A stretch of 64,000 bases of DNA from Rhodosporidiobolus odoratus (lineage: Eukaryota; Basidiomycota; Microbotryomycetes; Sporidiobolales; Sporidiobolaceae). Numbering within the stretch: position 1 is the stretch's first letter; every line of letters starts with the position of its first letter. This document shows positions 1-11,488 of this stretch, piece after piece. The stretch is taken from NCBI GenBank assembly GCA_034387635.1, contig JAOANU010000006.1, positions 806,001-870,000 of the forward strand, read 5' to 3'. The notes beneath the pieces are model-generated. The model was given only the letters and a program-made list of their open reading frames with translations, was not told where the DNA came from and searched no databases. The position numbers were made by a program, and so were the translations under genes.

Positions 1-1065
1 TGCGCGTTGCCAATTCCTTGGAGACCGCCTCCGGTTAGTTCGGATGAGAAGGACTTGTGGGTTGCGCAGAAGTGTTGGGCTAAGTTGTATAGCCATCCGC
101 TTTTTTCTCAGTGCAATCCGGTTCGTCCTTTCTTTCTTTCCCTTCTCGCCTTTTACCCCGAGCTTTTCGCCCATCGCACGCGCTCTTCTTGCATGCTTCC
201 CTGTATGGAGCTCTCAGATACCCGAAAGAAAGCCCTGAAATCTTTTAGCTGATCCTTTGAAACTGCAGGACAAACTCTGTCAACTCCTCCGCGACAAAAC
301 CCGCTGTTCCGACGATGGCCGCCTCGTCTGCCACAAGAGCGACGTCTGCGACATCTTCCGCAGTATCCCGCAAAGGGCGAAGGCTAGGAACCCGGCAGCG
401 GATAGGCAGCGATAGTAACTGGGGTGGCGAGTGAACAGGGGTGCGGTAGCTTGATAAGCTTGCTGTAGGGTGATGCCTTGGTCTGTAGCTCTTGCTTTGT
501 CGTTGTATACTCGTAACGACTTTTCTGCCCAAGCTCGACTTCCAGTGGGCAGGCAGCAGGATGTGTCCTTGCGAGAAGAACGAGATGAAGCGCAATGGCG
601 TCTTCGAAACGGGTGGATTGCTCTACTATGTACGATGAGGGCTCGCAAGGGAATTCTGACGCAAGCGACCTCTGCCTTCTGCCCTCGGCCTGTCTTGCAC
701 TGCGTAGTTTGCCTTGTTGCGCCGCGGCCGAAGGACTTCCCACAATGCTTGGTCCAACTTCGGTTCGGCACTGTTGAAGGGATGGAGGGTTGCCGCCGTC
801 GGAACGTCTGTTGCAGTAGAACGCGCTTGGCTTGACGGGCGTGTTCTGCCTGGACGACGAAGTCGATATTAGCGACATGAGGACGAGGTTGGTTGCGGGA
901 AAGCCAGCTAACCCGAATGACTACACGGTCTATGCGCGAGGACCTCGTTGGCTGCTGTCGTAAGACTACGCTGCGGACGAGCCTTGTCAGACCGGAGAAG
1001 CATTGTCACTAAGAGGAAAAAAGCGCACCTCTTGCTCCGCAAGAGCCAGTTTTCTCCCTACACGC
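1..1065. other. Left edge, no supported gene
   Basis: Several overlapping open frames exist on both strands, but none has a recognisable motif and none clearly beats the others. The first 110 bases are open on the plus strand and could be the tail of a gene that starts outside the window. A minus-strand frame ending at 245 has an acidic, alanine-rich end (DVADVALVADEAA), but the sequence upstream in that frame looks non-coding. Confidence 0.3.
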
Positions 1066-1572
1066 TCATTCCGCCTCCATCGTCTCCTGTTTCTCTTCCC
1101 CCTCTGCTGCTCCCGCCGCTTCCTCTTCTTGCACCAAAACCTTCTTCGCCGGCACCCCAGCTTTTGGCCTCGCCGAGATGTCCAACAACCTGGCCAAATT
1201 TCCTCGCTCGTCTTCTTCGCCCACAACGGCAGCAGCCTCGGCCGTGCCATTCCTGTCACTCGAATCCTCGTCGTCGTCGCTGCTGCTCGAATCGCTCGAG
1301 TCGCTGCTGCTATCGCTGTCGTCCTCGTTGCTATCGCTCAACTCCTCCATCACGACCGCTTCTTCCCTTCCTTCCTCGTCGCCGTCCTGAGTGTCGAGCA
1401 TGGCGTTGGCGTCCCTAATCTGAGGTAGGAAGGCTTGGATGCGGCTGAGCAGGTCTGAGGGAGGTGGAGGAAGGACGAAACGGGATGAGGGAGGTGGGAG
1501 AGTGGAGATTTCGAGGCATTCGTTCTGAGCGGGAGCAGGAGGGGGAGGTGAAGGGGGGTTGGTAGTGGGCAT
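1066..1572 (-). CDS. NOPCHAP1-like (DUF4598) putative snoRNP assembly chaperone
   Basis: Single-exon protein of about 168 residues. The N-terminal half is proline-rich and is followed by LLSRIQAFLPQIRDANAML, which resembles the conserved core of the C12orf45/NOPCHAP1 (DUF4598) family. After it comes an acidic serine-aspartate stretch and a short basic/acidic tail. In animals NOPCHAP1 links NOP58 to the R2TP chaperone during box C/D snoRNP assembly; a nucleolar chaperone role here is inferred only from the family. The start was placed at the Met just before PTTNPP. An upstream in-frame Met at 1659 would add 29 residues that do not look conserved. The gene stands alone, divergent from the broken F-box-like gene to its right. 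Confidence 0.55.
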   Translation of the reverse strand: MPTTNPPSPPPPAPAQNECLEISTLPPPSSRFVLPPPPSDLLSRIQAFLPQIRDANAMLDTQDGDEEGREEAVVMEELSDSNEDDSDSSSDSSDSSSSDDDEDSSDRNGTAEAAAVVGEEDERGNLARLLDISARPKAGVPAKKVLVQEEEAAGAAEGEEKQETMEAE

Positions 1573-1822
1573 GTTGTGCGTGTAAGCTTGGGATGGGCTA
1601 CTTAGCTTCAGTGGGTCGTTGGAGAGGGAGTTCAACCGTGTTTCATCATAACAATTCAAAGCTTGAACTCGAATTAACTTGGCTCAATACCCGTCGATCT
1701 GCACGCTAGTGACTGGGACTAGCTATACAAGAAGCTCGAAGGACCCTCGCAATCCCAGCGCGTCGCTGTGATCTTCACCGCCCCGACCACTCGCCCGTCC
1801 TCTTCCTCCATAATCAACCACG

Positions 1823-2927
1823 ATGCTCCTTCATCTCCCTTTCGAGCTCATCGAGCGCATTACACGCCTCGCTGTACCTCAAGAATACTCTCACGACACC
1901 TACGACGACCGTCAGACCACCCTGTCAAACCTCTGCCTCGCCCATCGTCGCCTTCTTCCCATCGCCCAGTCCATTCTCGAGGAGACCATCAGGGTCAGTA
2001 ACGCAGAGACGGCGAAGAGGGTCGAGAAGTTGCTGGGGAACAAGGAGAGAAGGAAGCGCCTGGGCTGCGTTGCGTTCGAGAAGCACAGGGTCAGGGCGAT
2101 TGAGACGGGGTGCTATGGATCGCGTGAGGTGCGGCTTCACCGACTCCGTCTGGTCAATCTGGCCTAGCTTGAAGAATTCCCTGGCGCATCACTTCGATCT
2201 CGTCGGGAAAGGTCCGGCTAAGCTCATTGCTTGCTGGCAGATCTCGCGCGTCTTGTCCTCGGTGAAACCGTCATTTCTACCCCTCACCTCCGACTATCCG
2301 CCCTGCACGAGCTCACCATAAACGACGTTGGGATTGACGACCATTCGCTGCGGTCCTTCTTCAGTCCTTTGCGTCTCCCCGCGCTATAATACTTCCCCTA
2401 TTTGGAAGACTGTCTCTCCCCGGGCTTCGATGTGCAGACCGCAGACTTGAAGCAATGCCTCACCATGCTCAGCGGTGGTGTTGTGGAGCGCATACCATAT
2501 GCGACCGCTGAGGATGCTCTACCCTTTCATCCTGCACTTTTACTAGAAGGCATACTCGCAGCCGAAACTGAGCACACTATGTCCCGATTCTTCCTTGTAG
2601 CCAAACATGCGCGGCTCTACATGTCTGAAAGTCAACCTGTCCGATTAGCGTTGATGTTCTGATGGGACGTCTTGTGCGGGCTGTGACATCTTTCCCATTG
2701 CCCTTCCCCTCCTCTATCTCCCAAACGGCCTGCAACCCTTCGCCTTGACCGACGAGTCTCTTCGCCACAAGGCACGAGTCTTCATTGATGCCTGTACCGC
2801 CCGCAACATCGCCGTCGATTTCGAGGACACGGACGAGTCTCTCGTTTCTCGCAAGTTCTGGAGGTACGTCGAGGGGAAGAACGCGAAGGAGCTCGAGGGC
2901 GCACAATCGAGTGCGGGTTCGGGGTAG
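1823..2927 (+). pseudogene. Broken F-box-like gene
   Basis: It begins with an F-box-like N-terminus, MLLHLPFELIERITRLA, then a short helix-rich segment ending SILEETIRVSN. This layout matches the N-termini at 10068 and 63709 in this window. The same frame has stops at 2165, 2219 and about 2390. Between and after them it still reads as plausible protein: LHELTINDVGIDDHSLRSFF, then the open stretch 2402-2662. The last part, ending near 2927, continues in a different frame (LRHKARVFIDACTARNIAV). Three in-frame stops plus a frame change are hard to explain with introns, because no donor/acceptor pair sits at the breaks. In intact relatives the F-box would bind Skp1 in an SCF ubiquitin ligase; this copy should not make a full protein. 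Confidence 0.6.
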
Positions 2928-3357
2928 CGCTGTGACGCTGAAACGACTGCTTGTCCGGTTGCCTTGCCTTTGAACTCGCCTCTTTCTGTGGAGAGTGCGT
3001 GACCTTCTCAAGCTGGGGTTTCCTTGGTTCTTCTTCGGCTCTCGGCCACTATCCTCAAATGAGTCTAGAGAGATTGAAGAGCTCTCATGTGCTGCTACAC
3101 ATGATCCCCAATAGTGATTTAGCAGTACATATCCGTTTCCCAAACCTTCGTTTCCCGTCTGCCTACCTCTGCCAGCCCAATCACCTGCATCCACATTTCT
3201 CCCTATCCTAGTCCTATCCGGCAGCACCGTCCTCCTTACCGCTAAGTCCCCTCTTCCCCTCACCCCACTCTCGCAAGTCTCGATTCGGTTTCGTTTTTCA
3301 AGTACACTAGGGCATTATTTGACGGGCGGTAGACTCCACCACTCGTCTCACTTGATG

Positions 3358-3800
3358 GGAGCTGGTGCCGGTGGGACGGCTGGTGGAGAGAAGCGTGGGA
3401 AAGAGGCAAGCGTCGGGAAGAAGGGGAAGAAAAGGCTGGCGGTGAAGGTGAAAGTTGAGCCGGACGGTGTAAATGAAGCGTGCTGGTCCGGGACATAGTA
3501 GTATGAGGAGAAGGGGCCGGTCGACCAAGAGGACGAGCTACCGGGAGTTGATCATGCCGAACTCGAAGGGGAGGAAGAACCGCGACCCGAGGAGGAAATT
3601 ACGAATATGGAGGGCGAAGGGTGCTGGGGGGACAGGAGGGCTCGGAAGGATGTACAGTGAAAGATCCGGAGATAGTAGAGCTCACAAGAGGTGGCTGCTT
3701 ACGCAATCAAGATGGGCTGGCCGCCGGTGAAAAACTGGGAGGAAGTGAGCCAGAATGTCGAGCCGGCGCTAGCGATCCTCCAGAGGGGCGCAGCGGTAGC
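3358..3800 (+). pseudogene. Possible chromodomain protein remnant
   Basis: One frame reads a lysine-rich stretch (KKGKKRLAVKVKVEPDG), two adjacent stops, then an acidic stretch (EEKGPVDQEDELPGVDHAEL, later EEEPRPEEEIT), more stops, and finally IKMGWPPVKNWEEVSQNVE. The last piece resembles the second half of a chromodomain (IKWxGWPxxxNTWE pattern) and the acidic lead-in is typical of HP1-like or integrase-linked chromodomains. No intact reading frame spans it. Identity is a guess from a short pattern; it could be a decayed HP1-like gene, a decayed chromo-integrase, or chance. The flanks (2928-3357 and 3801-4211) hold nothing else I can support. Confidence 0.25.
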
Positions 3801-4211
3801 GAGCGGCTCCTACTCGACCGGTACTGGAAGCGGGTGGATTGATCAGCCATGCGAGGCAGGAGACACAGCGCAGGAAAAAGCAGGACTATCTCCAATTTTC
3901 CGCATCCTCTCCGACTCGCAATTCACAAGTCACCTCTTCCCGCTAGCCCTGCAGCGGCTAGCGTTGAGTGCCCGAAGACTCGACAATACTCGGCGAACGG
4001 GCTGGAACAGAGTCAAAACAGGCAGCAGGAAGTGGACAACTCACCTCTCCTAGCCCGGCTGAGAAGGCCAACATCGGTTATAGCTCGGCGAAGCGCTTTC
4101 TCTTCTGCGCTCAGCTCTCTACAGTGGGCATGCATCAGAGGGCTAGAATAGATTGCAACAACAAGAAAGCAGAGAATGCGTAATCCAACAACGGCACTTC
4201 TGCTCGCATCC

Positions 4212-7200
4212 TCACATCGAATATCCTGATCCGTTGATGCTGTATGATCCGACGTTCGAGGGCACAGAAGGCTGGACCGTAGGGTGAAGGGATGCCGGCG
4301 AGTGAGAGAGTGCGGGTGAAGGGTAATACTGCTGAGGAAGGTGCGAGGTTGCTGATGGGTGGTGCTGATGGGCGTAGAGATGTGACTCGGCGTGCTGACC
4401 TCCTGATGATGGCTGCGTTATGGGCGGAAGAGGACCGGAAGAGCTCGAGTAGGGATCATAGGCGGTTGCAGAGGGGACGCGCGTCACAGGCTCGGGAGCT
4501 GAGTAGCCGTAGGAGGCTGCTGGAGGAACCATTGCCGAATGAGAGGACTGAATGGGCGGTGGTTGCTGTGCGAACTGATCGGCGTAAGATGGAGCGTTAT
4601 GAGCCGGAAAAGGATAGCTTGGCTGTGCCCAGGCTTGAGAGGCATGTCGCGAGGTCGGGTAGGCGTGCGAGGAAGGGTAGGTCTGCGAGACCAGATCGTA
4701 GCCGGCTGTTGGCGGGGCTTGATGCGTTGCCTTCGCACGCTGAAGCTGTGCACCTTGCTGAGCGAGAGCGGATTGTGCGGCCCTGACGAGCGAGTCGTAG
4801 CCCGCCCACGCCCAGCCGATGAGCTTGAGAGCGTTGATGAGTCTGACCGCAAATGCCGTATAAGCTTTGTCGTGGCGATCGACAGAGGCGCAGAGGCAGA
4901 TAAAAGAAGACGCACGCTGATGTCTCGGCTACCTTTTCCGCCCATGTCCAGGTCTCGTCTCCTCCCTGTTCCCAAGCCGGTGCATCCAGCATGGCGGGAA
5001 GATAGTGGCCGCCATTCTCGACAGTAAAAGCAGCACTATACATGAGGTCGCTACCATACCCTCGCTGTAGCGGTGTCAGATGATCAGACTGTTAGCAAGG
5101 CAGGCGGCGAAAGAGGGCAGCGGACGCACAAGGAGCTGAGTGTATTCCCTTGCGACGCTTAGCATCCTGACATCCGACTGCGCCTTCAAGCTCCGCAGTA
5201 GGGCGAGATATGCACCACCGTCCTTGTCCCCTTGCCCTCGTACTGCTGCTTCCTCTTCCTCCAGTCTTCTGACAAGCGAGAGATGAATGCCGAGGATATG
5301 CTGAGACTTGACGCCCGTCAAGTCGCGGAACCTGTGAGGTATCGTCGCATGAGAAGACGATGGACGATTAGACTAGGAAGGAAGCGCACCAAACATCTGT
5401 CTTGGGAGCTTCAGGACCGAAGGAGGCATTATCCACACTTCGCCGGAAGATACCGGCATACCGAGTGGTCTGGTCAATCTCAGCCCAGAGCTCGTGAATG
5501 ACTTGCTCTTCGACACGTTGACGCCAAGCGAGAGCTGCGCAAGCGAGCAGACGTGGTTAGCTACATCTCCACCTTCGAGGACACTCTTGCCCACTTCGAT
5601 TCACGCGAGAGGATCACAGGCGTCGGTGCGACACAGGAGGAGAGCAAGGAAGAAAAGGACAGGGGACGTACGACCGGTAAAGCGTGTGATAGTATTGCGG
5701 ATGATGGTGACGCAATATCGGAAGACAGCGGCGACCGCAAGACCCGAGAGCATCCTTGCATCAGTGGACGTGATATAGGGTTCCGGGTCTGCAGCGATAG
5801 GGTTGGTAAAGAGGTCGCAGAGGAGAGTGAGGTCGTCTTCCGATCTGTAGCGAGGGACTGGATTAGCGGGACAGGGAGCGTAGACAGGGTACAAGTGAGC
5901 AGATCGAAGCGTACAAGGAAAAAGAGCGCCCTCCCATCATTGAGCTTATCGCATCTCGTGTGTAGACCATCCAAAGTAGCGTGCCATTCGAAAGTCGTTC
6001 AGGTGGAACAGGTTGCTCGCCTGGGTCGTCACATTGCCCGAGTTGGAGTTGTCGAAGGTGCTCGGCCGCCGAAGTCGAGGCGTAGCGAGCGACTCTCGAG
6101 GTGCGATAGGGGTCATCCCCTGCATTATGGATGCGAGTACGGAGCAAAAAAGGAAGAGTGCAGGAAATGTAGGATCAAAAGGAAGGAAGCGAGGGAAGCG
6201 AGGGTAGACGTCAGTGCTTTTCAGGCTGGATTCAACTCCATAGGGGTGGAAACGCACAGTCAAACAGGAATTCCAGCAAAGACAGACCCGAGCAAGATGC
6301 AGCGCTGCTCAGTCGCCAAACCCCATGTCGGTCGACGGCTTCAAGTGCTCGTTGTCGCATTGCGATCGCAAACTGTTCGCGACGGTTCCCGACCATGGTG
6401 AAGTCGTAGCCGCACGGGTTGCGCAAGTCTGACAGCGTCGGCGAGCCGGGTCCGACGATGAGCATGTTGTCCGAGAAACGCGACGCCCATGCCTGAAGAA
6501 TGAAATCCATCAGCGAGGTAACCTCCAGAAGAACAAAGGGAGAGACGAACCTGGATAGCCAATGCTAGACATTCATTCGCCGGCGACATGTTTTCCGCCA
6601 CCCGTCCCGCCGCATCAAATGCTTGCATGAACATAGCTTGATCGACGAGCGGACACTGCGGATGGAGCATGCTGAAATATGTTCGGATGAGTTCTGATTG
6701 GCAAGACTGTCAGCTTGACCACGCAGGGGAAGTGAGCTGTTCAGAAACCGCGGCGTACGTTCCGCGATGTCCCGCTGAACCTGTGAGCTCATCAGTCGTT
6801 CTTCTCGCCGGTCAGGTAGACGAGCCAGCGTCTGATTCTCTGAGCCTGAGGAGTCGCGCATGAGCTCTAATACCGAAATACCGTCTCCGGGGGAAGCATC
6901 GGGAGCGACGAGTGGACCTGGTAGTCCGCTCGGCATGGAGGCCTGCTGCGAGGCGCCATCGCCGTACAGGAGCCTGGAGAAGGAGAAAATGTATGAGCTA
7001 GAGCCGCGAAGCAAGGGAGATCGTAGGAAATGCAATTAATACGTACTTCGCGGCGGTTATGAGCTTCCCGCCTCGCGCCACCTTTGGCTTTGACTTAACA
7101 TACGTGTCGGTGCAGCTTCGGACAGAAGGAGTCAGCACTTCCTTCTCGACATAGAGGCTCACGAACCAGGAGAATGGAAAAGAGCAATGAAAGGGAGAAA

Positions 7201-7871
7201 AAGACGCACAAGATATTCTTCTTCGCGCACTCGCCGCATGGTTCCCCATCGGCCATTTCCGCCTTGTTGCACTTGACTCGACGCAGCCGACAACTCTGCA
7301 TGATCCGGGAATAGCAAATTCGAGGGCAGCGGCAAGGGAGAGTGAAGGAAAGAAACAGGGTCGCGCGGTAGACAAGCAGATATGGTAAGCTGAGGTTCCC
7401 AGCATGGGGAGACAGAGACTCGTACATCGCAGGCGCTGTCGATGCATCACAAGGTCAGCTCGAGCAGCAGTATGGACAGAAAAGGGAAAAGAAAACGCAC
7501 ACAAGCTGTTTCCGCTTCTTCTTAGCCTGTCCGCTGCCTTCTAGCTTATCCGCCGGCTCTTGCCCACTGGTAGACGTTCGCTTCTTCCCCCTGCCCTTCG
7601 CTGCGGCTGGCGGGTCGTCTGTTTCCTCATCTCCCTCTTCCGCCTTGACCGTCCCCGCTTGCTTTCCCTTGTTCCGCATCTCCAGGCTCGAGTGCACGCC
7701 AGCGTGACCGTATGGCTGATCGCCCATATCGAGAAGTGTTGCGGCCGAGGAGAATTGACCGGTGGCCTGGCTGGCAGACCATTCATTGTGAGGTTGTGAG
7801 GAGGAGGAGGAGGAGGAGTGGGCGAAGTGAGCCAGATGGGAAGTCGAAGCGTCGTTCAGCGCATGGTCCAT
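4212..7871 (-). CDS. Zn2Cys6 fungal-specific transcription factor
   Basis: A multi-exon nuclear regulator. Splicing 7501 to 7435-7426, then 7295-7210, then 7115-7047, joins a lysine-rich basic stretch to ACDSCRLRRVKC, PCGECAKKNIFC and then TDTYVKSKPKV: a canonical C-x2-C-x6-C-x10-C-x2-C-x6-C binuclear zinc cluster. The next exons carry a fungal_trans-like middle region (HPQCPLVDQAMFMQAFDAAG at 6670; FSDNMLIVGPGSP; MRQRALEAVDRHGVWR). The C-terminus (about 4850 to 4212) is low-complexity, rich in Gln, Pro, Ser and Tyr, and may act in activation. The start could also be the in-frame Met at 8009, adding 46 residues. Targets cannot be told from sequence. Downstream exon borders between 7046 and 4212 were only partly resolved. 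Confidence 0.75.
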
Positions 7872-8186
7872 TCCTTCAGTAGCGGGAATATCTCGGAGCG
7901 GTGCACGATGGAAGCGTTGAAATGGAACCAAAGGGTTGACTAAAGTATTAAGCCTCTCGATCGCTTGTTTCTCCAGAACTGACGGAACCGACCAGCCTCC
8001 CGATAGCATAATTAAGTCTTTTCACGCGCAAAGGGTACGAGACGACAGCTAGATGGGAATTTGCAGCAGGGTATAGCGAAACGATGGGGGAGTACGACAA
8101 GATCGGGGAGAGCAAAGACACCTGGAGAAAGGAAAAAAAAAACGGGAATTGGCTACGAGGGTATACGGTAAGAGGAGAATGGAGAG

Positions 8187-9414
8187 CTAGTAGTACTCGA
8201 TTTCAAGCTGCGCGCAGTGGAAGGAGCGGTCAGAGCAGGGTAGGAGAAAACATTGGGGGAAAGTAACGCACGAAAAGATAGGCATTTCGACACGGGGAGA
8301 GAAAGTTCAGGCCGGCAGGATTGTAAATAGTGCGATTCGCATTCTCGAGAACGCGATGAAACTTCTTCATCTCCTGTGAACGGCGGACAAAGTACCGTCA
8401 GCTCAGGTCTGCGGTCATCTCAGCCCGCCCTCCTGTGGTGCCGCAGGATGAACCGCAAGGCTCGACGTACCCGCTCGTAATGACTGCCTACGATATAAGG
8501 CGAAATGTGCAGCGTGAGGACTGCCAGGCAGTTGTCGAGGATGGATCTGTATGGGTCGTGTGCTGAGGCGAGTACCGTATTCAGCTCGTTGAGCGTGTTC
8601 TGGTAGTCTGTCGGCGAAACCTGCAGTTTGACAATGAGCCTACATGCTCCCGCGGCAATAGATAGAACACGCTTTCTTACCCTTCCTTCTAACTCCCAAA
8701 CCCATCCACTCCAAAATTGGCACGTCTCTCCCGCTGAAAAGTCCCTCTCCACTCGAATGAGCTCCCGGGGCTTCGTCTTTCCGATGACTCCCTGCGGAGC
8801 CGTCCCGAATACACTCTCAGGTGCGATCGAGCTCCTTCGCGAGTGTAACGAAGGGCGAGAGGCAAGCGCAGCGTGGTAGTTTCCCGTCGCGCCGTTCGCG
8901 ACGGATGAGAGAGGCAGTATTTCTTCGGTGGTTATTGAAGAGCCCGGATAGATGCCCTCTGGCCTCCTTCGTGACGAGTTGGAACCGTTGCGCGACAGCG
9001 AAGGGTAGGCGGCGGCAGTCATGGCGGACGGCGAGGTCGAAGAGTATGGATCACGGGAAGAGTGCGAAGGCGTGCTTCCTGCAGGGTTATTTAGGGGTGC
9101 GGTACTTGAAGAGGTCTCTGGCTGGCGCTCTGCTACACGAAGGCGGTAAGCATTGTGCACTCAATTTAGGGATGCAAAGGGGACAGAAAGAAGAAAAACG
9201 CGAGCGCACCTTCGTTGGCGTTGTACCCCATTCCCGCGTGGCCCGATGCATCCGCGAGCCCGTCCGTCGAGTAAGTCGAACGAAATGCACCACTCGGTCT
9301 CTCAGTCTCACCCGTCGGCACCGGTTTACGACGGGTGGAAGAATCGCGCGAGGTCACACTGGCGTCCCGCGACATGGCCGGCGACGAGGTCGACATGGAG
9401 GTCGGAGCGGTCAT
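8187..9414 (-). CDS. ERF4: ERF4/golgin A7 domain protein, putative palmitoyltransferase subunit
   Basis: Four exons join cleanly: 9414-9210, 9132-8471, 8373-8272 and 8207-8187 (21 nt), giving 329 residues. The first half is disordered and Ser/Thr/Pro-rich. The second half carries the ERF4 family pattern: FSAGETCQFWSGWVWELEGR, SPTDYQNTLNELN, SILDNCLAVLTLHISPYIVG, SHYEREMKKFHRVLENAN, then YNPAGLNFLSP and the terminal LEIEYY. In yeast Erf4 stabilises the DHHC enzyme Erf2, which palmitoylates Ras at the ER; the same role is inferred here. No DHHC partner lies in this window. An in-frame upstream extension without a Met exists, so the true start could lie further 5'. The 3' end is about 0.2-0.3 kb from the start of the transcription factor gene on the same strand. 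Confidence 0.8.
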
Positions 9415-9775
9415 CTCGGCGTCGTACAGGTGGTCCTCTTGGGCCGCGCGGTGGTTCACCAAGATTTGAGTAGGCGAAGTGGGGGAATGCAAGGGGGCGC
9501 AAGCGGAAACTTGGAGAAGCGCAGGTGATGAGCCGGTTGAGAGCGTTCAAGATGCTGAACGAGCCTTGTAGTAGGTCGCTCTTGCTGATAGTGAATTTGA
9601 GAGTGGAAGGACGAGGTTGAAAACGAGATGAGCCGAGGAGATTTAGGTAACGTTGAACAACCACAGCCTCGCCGCACTCTCTGTACGGCTCAAATACCTG
9701 CGACAGCGGATCAGGCGAATTGAATTGCACATCATGCACCACTCCCTCGCGACCCCAGTCACTTGCGCCCAACAT
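9326..9775 (-). other. Unassigned open frame overlapping the ERF4 5' end
   Basis: An ATG-led frame (MLGASDWGREGVVHDVQ) stays open for about 150 codons and overlaps the first ERF4 exon in another frame. The part between 9775 and 9520 (YLNLLGSSRF, FSILNALNRLITC) looks more protein-like than the rest. It might be a 5' exon of ERF4, a fragment of another gene, or chance. I recognise no domain. Confidence 0.2.
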
Positions 9776-10067
9776 CGCCAACTTTGTCAGTGGAGAGCAA
9801 GGAAGTACAGGACTTGGAGCTGAGGTGGCCAGAAACGTACGTACGCGTGGCTCTCAATGTAACTGGTTAACGGCGCTGACCAATGACGTCCAGATCCACC
9901 GCATCTTACGCGTCCTTTCTCATCAAACAGCCTTTTTCTCCATCTCGCCTCTCCTCTCCTACAATCGCATAACTTCTCTCGCCGCCTTCCCTCAGTCGGG
10001 CGACCTTGACCGACCCCTGCCAAGGCAAGAGCCCCACTCAGCTGGCCCTCCTCACCATCTTCCGCCA

Positions 10068-11372
10068 ATGCTCGATCGCCTTCCCGTCGAGCTTCTCTCC
10101 CTCGTACTCAAGCATGTGGCACCCCTCGAGTACACGCCAGCGCTGTACAGGGAGCGTCGTTTGGCGCTCAGCAGCTGCTGCATGGCCAGCCACCGCCTCA
10201 AAGAAGTCGCTCAACCCTTGCTGGCCGAAGTCTTGAAGCGAGCCAGTCATAAGACGTCGAGGTTCTGGTAACAGGCAATAAATCTGTACAGCGGATTAAG
10301 CCGCTGGACGTCAAGGGACACGCTGGCAAATTGAGGGGACTCGGAAAGTATGAGATTGCGCGGATCTGCACTCTTCGCTTCAATCTCACTACTCTGATCG
10401 CTCAGAACGTCGTCGGATTGAGCCTCGGGTTCTGCAGTAGCATGAGCAGTACGATGTTCCCACATTCAGAATCGCACTCGCGTGGATCTGACGATTTCAT
10501 CCTCTCAGACCTTCGCAACCTCATCATAGCCGGAGGAGCCGTTTGGAGTCCCGTCTCGACCTTCATCTTCCCATCTCTCACTCAGCTATCTCTCTCCGAA
10601 GTCGATCTGGTGGACATCGAACTCGACAAGCTCATTTTCAACAAGTGCCATGCCTAATCTCCGGGCTTTGGGCATCGACGCTTGTACTAAAAACTCAGAC
10701 CCCGCCAAATTCCAATCGCTCGAGTCGAGGTCCCTTCATCTCAACGCCCCAAGTCTCGCCATCAACGACCAAGCGCTACCCCCAGCGTTGCTTACGCGAG
10801 ACTCCCTGATCCTCGACTGCCACCTCGACAGCGCATTAATCCTGAGCCTCCACCGCCTCGACCGCCTTGCTATCGCCGTCCGCATCTACTCTCACCAGGA
10901 AACGGCTCCACCCTTGGAAGCCTACTGTTCCAACGACGCCTTCTCGATGGCGGTCCACTCACTCTACCGGCTCCTCATGATGCAGAACCTGAGATCGCCT
11001 TCTCTCTTCTACATTAGTCTACCAACCGTACTTCGCACCGTCGAGATGGCTGAACCAGACCCCGATTCTCACTCGATGCCTTGGTGGTGGAACGTCATGT
11101 ACTGCTGCGCCCTGCGTCATATCAAATTGGGTTGGGAGGACAGGCCAGATTGGCAGTTCGAGTCACTGGTGTCGCCCGAGTTTTCCCGCTGGAGGACGGC
11201 TCGCGTGAAGCAGATGGTGGGTCGAAGCAGGTGGGGACAAGGTGGAACACTAGTCAAGCTTGAGGCGGAAGGTAGCGTTATGGGATATGGGACGGGATCA
11301 ATCTTTTCCTCTTCCTTCGACTTGTGTCGTTCTCGGGCAAGATATGGCGAGCAGGTAGATGCGACCTATTAG
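10068..11372 (+). pseudogene. F-box-like gene with two frameshifts
   Basis: It opens with MLDRLPVELLSLVLKHVAP, nearly the same as the N-terminus at 63709. After LLAEVLKRAS the frame hits a stop, while the family-like sequence continues one frame over (DVEVLVTGNKSVQ from 10253, then LRNLIIAGGA and FPSLTQLSLSEVDL). At about 10650 it shifts again to MPNLRALGIDACTK, which stays open for 240 codons to 11372. The middle has the leucine-rich-repeat rhythm of F-box/LRR substrate adaptors. No splice sites fit the breaks, so I call it a pseudogene; sequencing error cannot be excluded. The long open 3' part suggests recent loss. Confidence 0.5.
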
Positions 11373-11488
11373 TAAGGTTATATTGCTACAAGCAAGAACG
11401 AGAAACTAATCAGACTATGTCAAGCTAAGAACGAGCCGCCCTTCCTCCAGTCCGTCGTGAGCAAGCTAAGCAACACCGCCATCCTTCT

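Noticed and set aside
7..252. Open frame at the left edge as a gene tail
   Set aside because: Only the first ~35 codons look protein-like; no motif, and the frame has no start inside the window.
245..878. Overlapping minus-strand frames as a gene
   Set aside because: Several frames compete, none has motifs, and no splice pattern joins the protein-like part to an upstream exon.
3473..3842. Arg/Lys-rich plus-strand frames as a basic gene
   Set aside because: They are other-frame readings of the chromodomain-like remnant and have no independent support.
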